The notes beneath the pieces are model-generated. The model worked only from the letters and a program-made list of their open reading frames with translations. It was not told where the DNA came from and searched no databases. The translations under genes were made by a program, and so were the position numbers. From CAVTAV01 sp963732795 (lineage in GTDB: Bacteria > Pseudomonadota > Alphaproteobacteria > CAVTAV01), in assembly GCA_963732795.1 (NCBI GenBank), contig CAVTAV010000001.1:1-64000 (forward strand): DNA of 64,000 bases, read 5' to 3'. This document shows positions 10,583 to 20,077 of the stretch, piece by piece. Position 1 is the first letter of the stretch; each line of letters begins with the position of its first letter.

Positions 10583-10612
10583 ATATTCGATATACCTTAT
10601 ATCGTCAGAGCC
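10583..10612. promoter_or_regulatory. AT-rich divergent promoter/operator region
   Basis: Between the divergent FAH-family gene (start 10514) and MFS gene (start near 10749) is ATATTCGATATACCTTATAT followed by CG, which is AT-rich and partly palindromic (CGATATA / TATATCG). It shares the TCGAT...TATATCG arrangement with the element upstream of the TonB receptor gene. It could be the -10 region or a regulator binding site; this is inference from two copies only. Confidence 0.25.
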
Positions 10613-10748
10613 GGTTTCGGCCCTTCCAGACACAAGCATGAATGAGTGTGATCTGAGGCATCATAATTTCAAATTTCTCTACGGCCTGCGCACGTGCGAA
10701 CAAAGTCCGTCGGGGAACGCCCCCCTGTGCGGAAGCAAGCAAGATGTC

Positions 10749-12117
10749 ATGACAGCCGAGGTCGAGCCTCCTCTAGCCAGAAGTGCGATCGCGATGCCGC
10801 CCGGCAGATTTGACTATCGCACGTCGCCGTCACGCCAATGGCAACTTGTGGCGTTACTCACGGCTATTGGTGCTCTTTCCACCGTCGATCGTCAGATATT
10901 AGCTCTGTTGGTGGAGCCGTTGAAGGCGGATCTCCAGTTGAGTGATGCGCAGATTGGCATCCTTCAGGGCGCGGGCATTGCGGTCACCGGATTTATTGTC
11001 GGCCCGATAGCCGGCATTCTGGCCGACCGTATTTGTCGCCGATGCATGATTGGCATTTCGGCCGTACTTTGGTCAATTCTGACGGCGTTCTGCGGACTAT
11101 CAAGCTCATACGGACCGCTGCTCTTCGCGCGAGCCGGAATAGGGCTGTTCGAGGGCGTTCATCTGCCCACGGCGACATCGATGCTTCGCGATGGTCTTTC
11201 CGTTGAGAGACGCGGTAGGGGTTTCGCGACTATGGCGATGGGAAATCTCGGCGGCGTCGGACTATCTATGATCGTCGGGGGCATGTTGGTCGCCTTCTTT
11301 GAATCAAGTCTATTTCAAACGGTCCCTCTTGTGGGGGAAATAAAGCCTTGGCGACTCGTCTTCCTGTGCTTCGGCCTCATCGGGGTTCCGGTGGCATTTT
11401 TGATGCTGATCACGAAAGAGCCGATGCGCGGCGGACCGGATAAATCAGGCGCGGTGGGCACAAGCCTGTCTGAGACCTGGCGCCACATAGTAAAACACCG
11501 GCGCATCTACCTTCCGCTAATGCTTTACTCCGCCATGCATGGGATGCTTGGCCTGTCGTTCGCCGCACTGGATTCCGGCAATGCTGCAGCGCACCTGGGG
11601 TTTGAGCATTCCCCAAATCGGCCTGACCTTCGGGCTATTGATGCTTTTCCTGTCTCCAGTGGGATTGTGGCTTGCGGGAGCCTGGATGGATCGTCTCAAC
11701 CTGCGATCACCGGCAGGCTCAGTAGTCGTTGGGCTAGTGGTGACAATAGTCGTCGGTATTGTGGCCACCTCTATGCCGATTGCACCTTCCCCGCTGCTGT
11801 TCTGGGCTTTGTTCGCTTGCCTGACGTTGATAAGCGGAACGGCCTACCCGGTTACGAACGTCATACTGGCCACAGTCACACCTTCAAGGGCGCTCGGCAA
11901 AGTTGTTGCGCTCCAGGGCTTGGTGACCGGGCTGAGTGTTGCAGTCATCGCGCCTTCCTTGGTGCCGGCTATCGCCTCGTTCTATTCCGAACCGCGAGCG
12001 CTGAACTTTGCGCTGAGCACTTTGGTCGGAGCATATAGTTTCATTGCGCTGCTAGCGATAGCCTCACTAATCGGTCCGATGCACCGTTGGATAGCAGGTG
12101 ATGATGGAAGCAATTAG
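10749..12117 (+). CDS. MFS transporter, frame-disrupted
   Basis: A major facilitator superfamily carrier with about twelve membrane helices when rejoined. Helix 1 reads WQLVALLTAIGALSTVDRQI, followed by LLVEPLKADLQLSDAQIGIL, the MFS loop GPIAGILADRICRRCMIG between helices 2 and 3, and GLFEGVHLPTATSML in helix 4. This pattern fits the anion:cation/aromatic acid and spinster-like carriers of sphingomonad-type catabolic clusters. The first frame holds to about 11560, where one extra base shifts to the +1 frame (PAMLQRTWGLSIPQIGLTFG) that runs to 12117. An upstream in-frame ATG exists at 10638, but the sequence before 10749 looks untranslated, so the later start is chosen. Substrate unknown, probably the pathway substrate. 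Confidence 0.8.
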
Positions 12118-12146
12118 AGTTACACCAAGGAAGGGCTATGTGAACT

Positions 12147-13189
12147 ATGAGCGATGACCAATACATTCCAAATGGCGTCCACTTGGTTGGAAGCGTTGGG
12201 CTCGACACCGTCCAAGATGTCTATCACGTCTGCGGAACAATGCTTGGGGAACGCCTCAAACGCATTCCGGACGGCGAGCCTGGTGGGCGCCGCCTTTGGT
12301 GCAGCTGGCAGGCGCCGCTGCTGCGGGCCAGCCCGTTCTTCAAACTTGCGCCTGGTCACTCTGGCGGGATCTTGGACAGCTCGTGCTGGCGGACGGCGTA
12401 AAACCCGAAGAGGTCCAATTCGGAGAGCTTGGTTATGCTCGGGAAGCGCGAACATCATACCAAGATTTCCTGGACGCCAAGAAGCAAGGCTACATTGCGC
12501 CAGCAACTCGCTTTCAGGTCTCTCTCCCTACGCCGGTCGCAAATCTGACTGGGCAGTTCACCGGTGAGAGTTACCCGGTAGCCGAGGAAGCTTACACTAA
12601 AGCGATGATCCGGGAGGTGGCTACGATCTGCGATGCGATTCCCCACGAGGACCTTTGTGTTCAGTGGGATGTCTGCATCGAAATGTGCATGTGGGATGGG
12701 CGTGGAGCCTTTCAGTGGATGCAGCCCGGCGACGCAAAGACGGAGATTATTAAACGGTTAAAGCGGATATCCGATCCGATTCCCGCGGATGTAGAACTTG
12801 GCTTTCATCTTTGTTATGGCGACTTGGATGCCGTGCACTTCTTCGATCCGGAAGATGCAGGCGCTATGGTTGAAATCGCAAATGCTATTTGCGGAGCTGT
12901 GGACCGGCCGATTTCATACTTTCACATGCCGGTGCCAATCGGGCGAGACGACGATGCTTTCTTTGAGCCGTTTGACGAATTGAAACTGAAGGAAGGCACC
13001 GAACTATATTTGGGCGTCGTACACTTGAAGGACGGAGTGGAAGGCGCGAAGCGCCGGATAGCCGCTGCCCACGCGCACCTGAAGGAGTTCGGTATCGGAA
13101 CTGAATGCGGCATGGCTCGGGCCCGGACGCCGTCCGTCGTAACCGAGTTGCTCAAGATACACGCCGGGGCATCTGACGCGGCCTCATAG
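12147..13189 (+). CDS. MetE/UROD-like TIM-barrel protein of unknown function, frame-disrupted
   Basis: The N-terminus reads PNGVHLVGSVGLDTVQDVYH, then GERLKRIPDGEPGGRR. Further on are PATRFQVSLPTP, DLCVQWDVCIEM, ELGFHLCYGDLDAVHFF and EFGIGTECGMARA. This is a family of uncharacterised proteins related to the cobalamin-independent methionine synthase/uroporphyrinogen decarboxylase barrel; the conserved His-Cys pattern near HLCYGD and ECGMA recalls the zinc site of MetE C-terminal domains. The first frame ends near 12400 and the main frame begins by 12380, so a shift equal to +2 or -1 bases lies between about 12340 and 12375. Rejoined length is about 347 residues. It may act on a methyl or other C1 group, or on a CoA or phenolic intermediate; that is guesswork. 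Confidence 0.65.
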
Positions 13190-13290
13190 GTGGACGAATA
13201 TTCGAAGGTGGGAAGACTTTGACCCGATGACCGCGGGCACAAGTCGGATGTCATCGTACACACGCGTGTTGCTGCAGACTTGGAATTCGT

Positions 13291-13318
13291 CATGACTGAA
13301 GTTTCATGACTGAAGTTT
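13291..13318 (+). repeat. 14-bp tandem duplication at a start codon
   Basis: The 14-base unit CATGACTGAAGTTT occurs twice head to tail. The first copy's ATG (13292) meets a stop after five codons, while the second copy's ATG (13306) opens the TauD-like dioxygenase frame. It looks like a recent slippage duplication or an assembly duplication. Confidence 0.8.
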
Positions 13319-14294
13319 ATCGTGGGATAATTCCTCCCCCCTTCGCCTGGACGGCCAGGGAGCTCGGCGGGAAAGAGGCCCTGGTAAAGGAAGTCGGACG
13401 CGACGCGCTGTGGCCGCCTTAGACACCATGCTGCTGCGCCTGAGGGGGCGCGACATCCCCTCCATCACGCCAGGCGACGCGGGCGACCCGGCGATCACCT
13501 CGCTAATGGCGGCGGTTCGCGAGGACGTCATGAATGGCCGCGGTGTGTCGATCCTGCGCGGCCCCGACCCAGCCCGGTATGAGCCCGACGACTATTCGCG
13601 GCTCTATTGGGCGCTGGGAACACACCTCGGCCAGGGCGTGGTCCAAAGCGCCTTCAACGACCATGTGGCGCGCGTCGAGCGCAACCCGAACCTACCCTGG
13701 CGCGGCACAACGACCGACACGGAGTTGCGGCCCCACACCGATTTTCACGAGTTGATGTCCCTGGCATCCATCTCCCTCCCCAAAAGTGGTGGGGTCTCGG
13801 GCTTCGTTTCCTCATTGGCCGTGCACAACGAGATCTTCCGCACCCGGCCGGACCTGCTAGGACCGCTCTACGCGGGCTGGTACCATGTCTCGCCTTTGCA
13901 CAAGACCTCGCCAACGAGGGCGCCGATCTTCTGCTGTGTCGATGGCAAGGTCAGCTGCTTCAACAATCGCGTCTTTTTTGCGAAGCCAGAGGAGGCGCCG
14001 GAACCCTTCCCTGAGGCCCTTGCCGAGGCTCTCGCCTACATGGGTGAGGTCACTATGCGCGAGGATCTCAACCTCCGCTTCGTGCTGGAGCCTGGTGAGA
14101 TCATCTTCTGGCACAACTTCCAAGTAATGCACTCGCGGACTGCCTTCCACGACACAGATGAGCGACGGCGCCTGCTGCTACGCCTGTGGCTGCACGTCCC
14201 CGACGGCGGCCGCCCCATGTCCGAGGAGATCAAGGCCCGCGCCCATATCATGGACGACGATCACCTCCAGGGGAGCCGTACGGCCCTCCGATAG
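13306..14294 (+). CDS. TauD/TfdA-family Fe(II)/2-oxoglutarate dioxygenase, frame-disrupted
   Basis: The family hydroxylates substrates using Fe(II), oxygen and 2-oxoglutarate. The iron site is visible as HTDFHE (HxD) near residue 143, with the distal His in FWHNFQVMHSRTAF near residue 275 and the 2-oxoglutarate-binding Arg in RRRLLLRLWLHVP. The N-terminus MTEVYRGIIPPPFAWTA lies in another frame and ends at a TAG near 13422; two surplus bases at about 13412 (ctgTGgccgcc) must be removed to join RDAL to AALDTMLLRLRG. Rejoined length is about 328 residues, normal for the family. The start at 13306 is the second of two duplicated ATGs. This could demethylate or hydroxylate the pathway substrate, but the substrate is unknown. 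Confidence 0.75.
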
Positions 14295-14316
14295 ACGTCG
14301 TCGCCCCCGTTCCCGG

Positions 14317-14672
14317 TCATGCTTTTTTGAGCAATCGGTTCTCGATGATGAGATCGGCGACCAGCTCCTTCAGGTCGCGCATCTCACCGCGCAGGTCCTT
14401 AACTTCGCCCGAGGAGGCCTGCCGGGCCGTATCCCCGGAAAGTCGCTTCTTGCCGGCTCAGAGGAACTCCTTCGACCAGCTGTAATACGGACCCTCGGCG
14501 ATCCCCTTGCGGCGGCGCAGTTCGGCAATGCTGCCCTCGCCGCGCAGGCCTGCCAGGACAATCCGGATCTTCTCCTGCGCCGAATACTGCTTGCGCGTCC
14601 GCCGCCGGATATCCCGGACCGTCTGTTCGACACCTCGTCGATTTCTGTCTCATCTTCGTTCCCTTCGGTCAC
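14317..14672 (-). mobile_element. IS3-family OrfA transposase remnant
   Basis: On the minus strand an ATG at 14672 opens EGNEDETEIDEVSNR and then loses frame. The neighbouring frame continues TVRDIRRRTRKQYSAQEKIR, IVLAGLRGEGSIAELRRRKG, IAEGPYYSWSKEFL, then a TGA in place of the expected Glu codon, then AGKKRLSGDTARQASSGEVK and ENRLLKKA before the natural stop. This is the helix-turn-helix plus leucine-zipper protein (OrfA) of IS3-family elements. It has one frameshift and one nonsense change, and no OrfB follows; the dioxygenase gene lies where it should be. It is a dead relic. Confidence 0.8.
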
Positions 14673-14801
14673 TACGATGAGCCAGAAATCCTCCCTTACG
14701 TAAATACCTCAATCCGTCCCATAGGCGCTTACGGCGGAGAGTTCGACTGGACTTCCACCCGAAAGGAAGCATTCCTTGCCAGGATCGGCGAGGGAGCGGC
14801 C

Positions 14802-15020
14802 ATGGACGACGGTAATCTGGATCTGGTGAACCACATGTTCGCGATAGCGACGGCTTTGCTGGAGGACGCTGTCGAGGCGGCGATCGCAGGACAATCCTCC
14901 AGGCTAAGCCATTTGGAGCTCGTGGCACTTGCCGGCCGGCTCCAGATCGCGGCGCGCGAAATAGCGGCCGTTGCCGATGCCACTATGATTGTCGCTAGTT
15001 TGGGCGCAAAACGCGGCTGA
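14802..15020 (+). CDS. Small hypothetical protein, 72 aa, upstream of recombinase module
   Basis: MDDGNLDLVNHMFAIATALL opens a short helical protein rich in Ala, Glu and Leu. It has no signal or membrane segment. The frame is open for some distance upstream but the ATG at 14802 is the first good start. A small helical gene of this type often precedes DUF3489/DUF2924/recombinase modules in alphaproteobacteria, and that context is the main support for calling it real. No function can be assigned. Confidence 0.45.
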   Translation: MDDGNLDLVNHMFAIATALLEDAVEAAIAGQSSRLSHLELVALAGRLQIAAREIAAVADATMIVASLGAKRG

Positions 15021-15142
15021 AACTTCTGGACTTCCCCGGCGAAGCAAGCATGCATTGGAGCGCGCTCACCAAGCCTGATGCCCCTTACCCGATGCGGTGG
15101 GGCTCGCGGCGGTGACGGCGCCATGACGGCGCCGGTCCTAAG

Positions 15143-15484
15143 ATGGAGGTTCCCATAACTCGCTCAAAAACACCCAAGAAAGTCCCGCAATCCAAGTCTA
15201 CCGCACGAAAGTCAGTGCCCCGCGCGAAAGTCGCGAAGCCGGTCTCGCCAGCGAAACCAAAGGCCCCAGGGCAATCCAAAAAATCGATCCTCAGCGAATT
15301 GATGAGCAGACCAATTGGCGCTTCGATCGAGGACATGACGTCGGCGATCGGCTGGAAGCCCCATAGCGTCCGAGCGGCAATTACCGGCCTCCGCAAGGAC
15401 GGTGTCACTGTTCTGCGGTCAAAGGCTCCTAATGGCAAGTGCAGCTATCGGATCGCGAAGGGCGGCGCCAATGGCAAAGTCTGA
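15143..15484 (+). CDS. DUF3489 domain protein, 113 aa
   Basis: The N-terminal third is a Lys/Pro/Ala/Ser-rich basic tail. The rest has SELMSRPIGASIEDMTSAIG, WKPHSVRAAITGLRKDG and SYRIAKGG, which is the winged-helix DUF3489 domain. This family is found almost only beside DUF2924 and large serine recombinases and probably binds DNA, perhaps controlling or assisting recombination. Its end overlaps the start of the DUF2924 gene by 14 bases. Confidence 0.8.
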   Translation: MEVPITRSKTPKKVPQSKSTARKSVPRAKVAKPVSPAKPKAPGQSKKSILSELMSRPIGASIEDMTSAIGWKPHSVRAAITGLRKDGVTVLRSKAPNGKCSYRIAKGGANGKV

Positions 15485-15902
15485 ACCGAGCGTTGCCGAG
15501 TTGGAGGGATTATCGAACGCCGACCTTTGTAAACGCTTCGAGCGCCTCTATCGATGCCCGCCGCCAAGCCGCATGCGTCGTGAGATGCTGGTTCTTGCGA
15601 CGGCCTATCGCATGCAGGAGAAGGGTAGGGCCGACACTAAATCGAAACGCCGGCTTGCCAGGCTCGCAGACGAGTTGGGCCAAACCGGGAATATCCCCAC
15701 GGCGAGACGCCGCCCGGTAAAGCCCGGCACCCGTCTGGTTCGGGAGTGGCAAGGCGAAAGTCACAGCATCACGGTCCTGGATGAGGGGTTCCTGTATCGG
15801 AACCAACAGTATCGCAGCCTTTCCGAAGTCGCCCGGACAATCACCGGCACGCGGTGGTCGGGGCCTGCATTTTTCGGGCTCAAAGACCGTTCCAAACGAT
15901 GA
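15471..15902 (+). CDS. DUF2924 domain protein, 143 aa
   Basis: MAKSEPSVAELEGLSNADLC starts at 15471, inside the end of the DUF3489 gene. The domain signatures are PPSRMRREMLVLATAYRMQE, then PGTRLVREWQGESHSITVLD, GFLYRNQQYRSLSEVARTIT and GTRWSGPAFFGL. DUF2924 proteins accompany serine recombinases in alphaproteobacterial islands and phages. The stop overlaps the recombinase ATG as ATGA (15899-15902), so translation is coupled. A longer upstream frame exists but its first 23 residues run through the DUF3489 end and are not needed. Confidence 0.85.
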   Translation: MAKSEPSVAELEGLSNADLCKRFERLYRCPPPSRMRREMLVLATAYRMQEKGRADTKSKRRLARLADELGQTGNIPTARRRPVKPGTRLVREWQGESHSITVLDEGFLYRNQQYRSLSEVARTITGTRWSGPAFFGLKDRSKR

Positions 15903-17559
15903 CCAAACCGAACGTCCGATGCGCGATCTACACCCGGAAGTCTTCCGAGGACGGGCTCGAACAGGACTTCAACTCGCTCCACGCGCAAAGGGAGGCCTGC
16001 GAGGCCTATATCCTCAGCCAGCGACATGAAGGCTGGAAATGCCTGTCGGCCCCCTATGATGACGGTGGGATCTCGGGCGCGACCATGGACCGGCCCGCAT
16101 TGCAACGACTCTTGTCCGACATCCAAACCAAGAAAGTCGATGTTGTCGTGGTCTATAAGGTGGACAGGCTCACTCGATCATTGGCCGACTTCGCGAGGAT
16201 GGTCGTGATCTTTGACGAGGCCGGCATTTCCTTCGTCTCGGTCACCCAGCAATTCAATACCACGACTTCCATGGGCCGGTTGACGCTGAACGTCCTTTTG
16301 TCTTTCGCTCAATTCGAACGCGAGGTCACGGGCGAGCGGATTCGGGACAAGATCGCGGCCTCCAAGAAGAAGGGCATGTGGATGGGTGGGTTCGTGCCCC
16401 TCGGCTACACCGCCAAAGAAAGAAGCCTGGTCATAAACGAGGTCGAAGCCGAGACGGTTCGGACCCTGTTCAAGCTCTATCTCGATCATGGATCGGTTCG
16501 GCAATTGCAGGAAATCGCCTTCAAGAGCGGTCTTCGCACGAGGCTGGGGTCGCCGCTGGCCCGGGGGCACCTCTACACTTTGTTGCGGAACCCAATCTAT
16601 TGTGGGGAGATCCGGCACAAGAACCAACGATATCCGGGATTGCACGAGGCTGTGATCGACCCAGAAACCTGGGTGTTGGTCCAAGCCAAGCTCACCGAGA
16701 ACTGCAACAATCACAGAGACTCGGATCTACGCTAAAGAGCCAAGCCTCTTGGCCGGGCGTCTCTTTGACGATAACGGCAAAGCCTTCACCCCCAACCACG
16801 CTGTCAAACAGGGGCGGCGATACCGATACTATGTCGAGCAGGAGCAAGCGACGGATCCATCGGATCAGAAACGGAGGAGGCGGAAGCGGATCCCCGCCGG
16901 CGAAATAGAAAACCTGATGGCCACAACTCTCTTCCGCCTGCTTCGTTCGCCGCATGATCTTATGAACGCAATCGGTCGATCGACGTCATTGGCGGCCCAA
17001 ACTCAGGATGTCATCAAAGCCGGGTCGGAACTCGCAGATCGTATTTCAGATGCTGCTGTTCAGCGCCAGAAGATCGTGCAATCCGTGATTCAAAGGATCG
17101 AATTGTCCGAAAATGCTGTCCGTATCGATCTGGACAGGGCTGCACTTGCGCGCGCTCTCGATATCGAGACGACTGAATTCCGACACTGCTCCCTATGCGA
17201 TCATGGTGCCCGTAAAGCTGAGGCTTCACGGGGTCGAGCTCAAACTTGTCGTCGAAGGCCCCGGCAATGAAAAAGTCCCGCACCCGACAAATCAATGATC
17301 AAAGCGGTCGTTCGGGCACATGATTGGTGGAGCAGGCTTTTAACTAGGGAAGCCAAGGACCTCGGCGATATCGCCGCAGCTGAAAACGTCACACGGCGAT
17401 ATGTTCGGCGGATAGTACGGCTCGCCTTCCTGGCACCCGACATTACGGCCGCCATCCTCGACGGCGGCCAGCCGGTAGAATCTGTCCGCGGAACGGCTCA
17501 CCACGCTGCCGTCGATACCCTCAAACTGGGGCGATCAGCGCAAGCTCCTCGGGTTCTGA
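15899..17559 (+). CDS. Large serine recombinase (resolvase + recombinase + zinc-ribbon type), frame-disrupted
   Basis: The catalytic resolvase domain reads RCAIYTRKSSEDGLEQDFNS with the nucleophile Ser at about residue 14, then GGISGATMDRPALQRLL, VYKVDRLTRSL, and VLLSFAQFEREVTGERIRDK. The recombinase domain includes GFVPLGY and NPIYCGEI. The first frame stops near 16735; after one surplus base near 16718 it continues EPSLLAGRLFDDNGKAFTP and GRRYRYYV. Two or three further shifts at about 17190-17300 and 17500 lead through AENVTRRYVRRIVRLAFLAP to a C-terminus NWGDQRKLLGF stopping at 17557-17559. Rejoined length of about 550 residues is normal. It likely integrated or excised the segment to its left; its stop is 200 bases from tRNA-Ser. 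Confidence 0.85.
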
Positions 17560-17758
17560 CCTGTTCGAAAAACTCGACTAGGGGAACCGGCAAAGTGGCC
17601 TTCGGAGAAAACCGGTCATGTCCGGCCCCAAATCTTTATCAACATGCTCTCCCGTTTGCAGGTTCACAGAGAGTTTGCAGGCTAAACCCCGGGAATGGCG
17701 TGACGAATTGCGTCCTTCGAAGAATAAGAATAGTCCATTGAAAACAATGAGTTAAGTG

Positions 17759-17847
<89 letters not shown>

Positions 17848-17933
17848 GCGTGAGATATCCGTGGTCGGCGGTTGGAAGGGCGCGAAACTAGCGCGAGCGG
17901 GCGCCCGTCGCAAGACTTCGCGGCGTGTCGCGC

Positions 17934-19181
17934 TCAAATATGCATTAGGCCGACGATCGCGCCGGTGAAACTGGTCGCGAGGGTCCCCGAGACGATGGAG
18001 CGCAGGCCAAGGCCCGCGATCTCGGAGCGGCGTTCAGGCGCCATCGCGATCAGCCCGCCCAGCATGATGCCGAGGCTGCCGAAATTGGCGAAGCCGCAGA
18101 ACGCATAGGTCAGGATGATCTCGGTGTTGTGGCTCAAGGTCCCGGGCGCGAGGTTCGCCATGTCGGAATAGGCGATGAACTCGTTGAGGACGATCTTGGT
18201 GCCCATGAGGCCGCCGGCGGTCGTCGCCTCGTGCCACGGCACGCCCATCAGCCAGACATAGGGCGCCATGATGAGGCCGAGGATGCGCTGCAAGGTGACC
18301 GCCTCGCCGCCGAGCGCGGGCAGCAGGCTCAGAATCGCATTGGCAAGCGCCACCAGAGCGACCAGGACGATCAGCATGGCGATCACGTTCAGATAAAGCG
18401 CCAGGCCTTCGCTCGTGCCGCGGGTGATGGCGTCCATCGAGCCGGCATAATGGATCTGCGGCTCGCCTTCGGTGCCTTTGGCGTCCTTGGCTTCGGGGAC
18501 CATGATCCGGGCGACCATGATCGCGGCCGGCACGTTGATCATGGAGGCGATCAGGAGATGGGCGATGGCATTCGGGATCATCGTCCCGATAATCGTGGCG
18601 TAGATCACCATCATGGTGCCGGCGATGGTCGCAAGCCCGACGGTCATGACGATGAACAGCTCGCTCCGGGTCAGCCGCGGGATATAGGGCTTCACCAGAA
18701 GCGGCGATTCCACCATGCCGACGAAGATGTTCGCCGCGCTCGCCACCCCGACCGCCCCGCCGATGCCGAGAGTCCGCTGTAAGGCCCATGAGAAGCCCTT
18801 GACGATCATCGGCAGCACGCGCCAATGCCACAGAAGCGCCGACAAGCCGCCGATCACAAGGATCAGACACAGTGATTGAAAGGCCAGGATCGACAAGGCC
18901 CCGGCGTTCGTTACCGCAAACGGCGTGTCGCCGCCGCCGACATAGCCGAAGACGAAGGAGGTGCCGGCCCGGGTCGAATCCTGCAGCGCCACGACCGCAC
19001 GGTTGAGATAGAGAAAGACGTGGCTGACCGCCGGAATCTTCAGCAGCACGAGGGCGATGACCACCTGCAATCCGAGCCCGATGCCGACGATCCGCCAGCT
19101 TACCCGGTGCTTGTTCTCGCTGAAGAGATAAGCGATCAGGACCAGGACAGCGATCCCGAATAGCCCGCGCACGTATTCCAT
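17934..19181 (-). CDS. NupC-type concentrative nucleoside transporter, 415 aa
   Basis: A cation-coupled nucleoside permease of the CNT family in the inner membrane. The start reads MEYVRGLFGIAVLVLIAYLF. Conserved parts are VFGYVGG, FAVTNAGALSILAFQ, GFSWALQRTLGIGGAVGVAS with NIFVGMVESPLLVKPYI, the helical hairpin SELFIVMTVGLATIAGTMM and GTKIVLNEFIAYSDMA, then the terminal ALTYAFCGFANFGSLGIMLG-like segment. About eight to ten membrane helices are visible and the length is typical. It is monocistronic, ends 87 bases from the tRNA-Ser gene and is transcribed towards it. Confidence 0.93.
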   Translation of the reverse strand: MEYVRGLFGIAVLVLIAYLFSENKHRVSWRIVGIGLGLQVVIALVLLKIPAVSHVFLYLNRAVVALQDSTRAGTSFVFGYVGGGDTPFAVTNAGALSILAFQSLCLILVIGGLSALLWHWRVLPMIVKGFSWALQRTLGIGGAVGVASAANIFVGMVESPLLVKPYIPRLTRSELFIVMTVGLATIAGTMMVIYATIIGTMIPNAIAHLLIASMINVPAAIMVARIMVPEAKDAKGTEGEPQIHYAGSMDAITRGTSEGLALYLNVIAMLIVLVALVALANAILSLLPALGGEAVTLQRILGLIMAPYVWLMGVPWHEATTAGGLMGTKIVLNEFIAYSDMANLAPGTLSHNTEIILTYAFCGFANFGSLGIMLGGLIAMAPERRSEIAGLGLRSIVSGTLATSFTGAIVGLMHI

Positions 19182-19226
19182 TTCGATGCCCCCAGGTTTC
19201 CCTCGCCCCCGAAGCGGCGTCGAAGC

Positions 19227-20069
19227 CTAGTCCCCGTGCTCCGCGTCGCGCGCCTCGCCCAGAGGATCGCCCAGAAGCGGCTTTCCTTCAAGCGCGCCGA
19301 GCCAGTCGAGACCGGCCCGAAGGCGCACGTTCTCGCCGACCACCAGCATGGCGGGCGGCTCGATCTCCTTGCCCCGTGCCGACGTCACGACGTCCCCCAA
19401 GGTGGATTCGTGGATTTGCTGGCCCGCCATGGTCGCCTGGGAGACGATGGCGACGGGTTCGCTCGCCGGCCGTCCCGCCTTCATCAGGCACTCGGCAATC
19501 TCGCCGAGCCGGTTGAGCGCCATATAGATCACCAGGAAGGGGGAGCCCTTGGCGAGCGCCTCCCAGTTGAGGCTCGACGGCACGCCGCCCTTCGCGTCAT
19601 GGCCGGTGACGAAGGTGACCGCCGAGTTGGTCGCGCGGTGGGTCAGGGGAATGCCGGCATAGGCGAGCCCGCCGATCCCCGCCGATATGCCGGGGACGAT
19701 GCGGAACGGAATGCCCGCCCGCACCAGTGCCAGGGCTTCCTCGCCGCCGCGGCCGAAGACGAAGGGATCGCCGCCCTTGAGCCGGAGCACCCGTTTGCCC
19801 GCGCGGGCGAGCTCGATCAGCCGGAGCGAGATGTCGCGCTGCTTGGGCGAGGGGTGTCCGCCGCGCTTTCCGGCATAGATCTGCTCGGCTTCGGGGCTCG
19901 CGAGCGCGAGCACTTTCGCATCGACCAGCGCGTCATAGACCACGACGTCGGCCCGCTTCAGGCCTTGGAGGGCGAGCAGGGTCAGCAAGCCGGGATCGCC
20001 CGGACCGGCCCCGGCGAGCCAGACCCATCCGGGCTCCAGATCGGGGAGATCGATCGGCAGTGGATCCAT
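19227..20069 (-). CDS. cobA: Uroporphyrinogen-III C-methyltransferase (SUMT)
   Basis: The enzyme transfers two methyl groups from S-adenosylmethionine to uroporphyrinogen III, making precorrin-2 for siroheme and cobalamin. The SAM-binding loop GAGPGDPGLLTL lies near residues 20-31, followed by VVYDALV, the signature RLKGGDPFVFGRGGEEALAL and VPGISAGIGGLAYAGIPLTH. The length of about 280 residues is normal for the stand-alone form. The frame extends upstream inside the next gene, but ATG 20069 is chosen because it lies just after the IOR stop (20078) and gives the normal length. The 8-base gap to the IOR gene suggests cotranscription. Confidence 0.93.
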   Translation of the reverse strand: MDPLPIDLPDLEPGWVWLAGAGPGDPGLLTLLALQGLKRADVVVYDALVDAKVLALASPEAEQIYAGKRGGHPSPKQRDISLRLIELARAGKRVLRLKGGDPFVFGRGGEEALALVRAGIPFRIVPGISAGIGGLAYAGIPLTHRATNSAVTFVTGHDAKGGVPSSLNWEALAKGSPFLVIYMALNRLGEIAECLMKAGRPASEPVAIVSQATMAGQQIHESTLGDVVTSARGKEIEPPAMLVVGENVRLRAGLDWLGALEGKPLLGDPLGEARDAEHGD

Positions 20070-20077
20070 GGGCGAGG

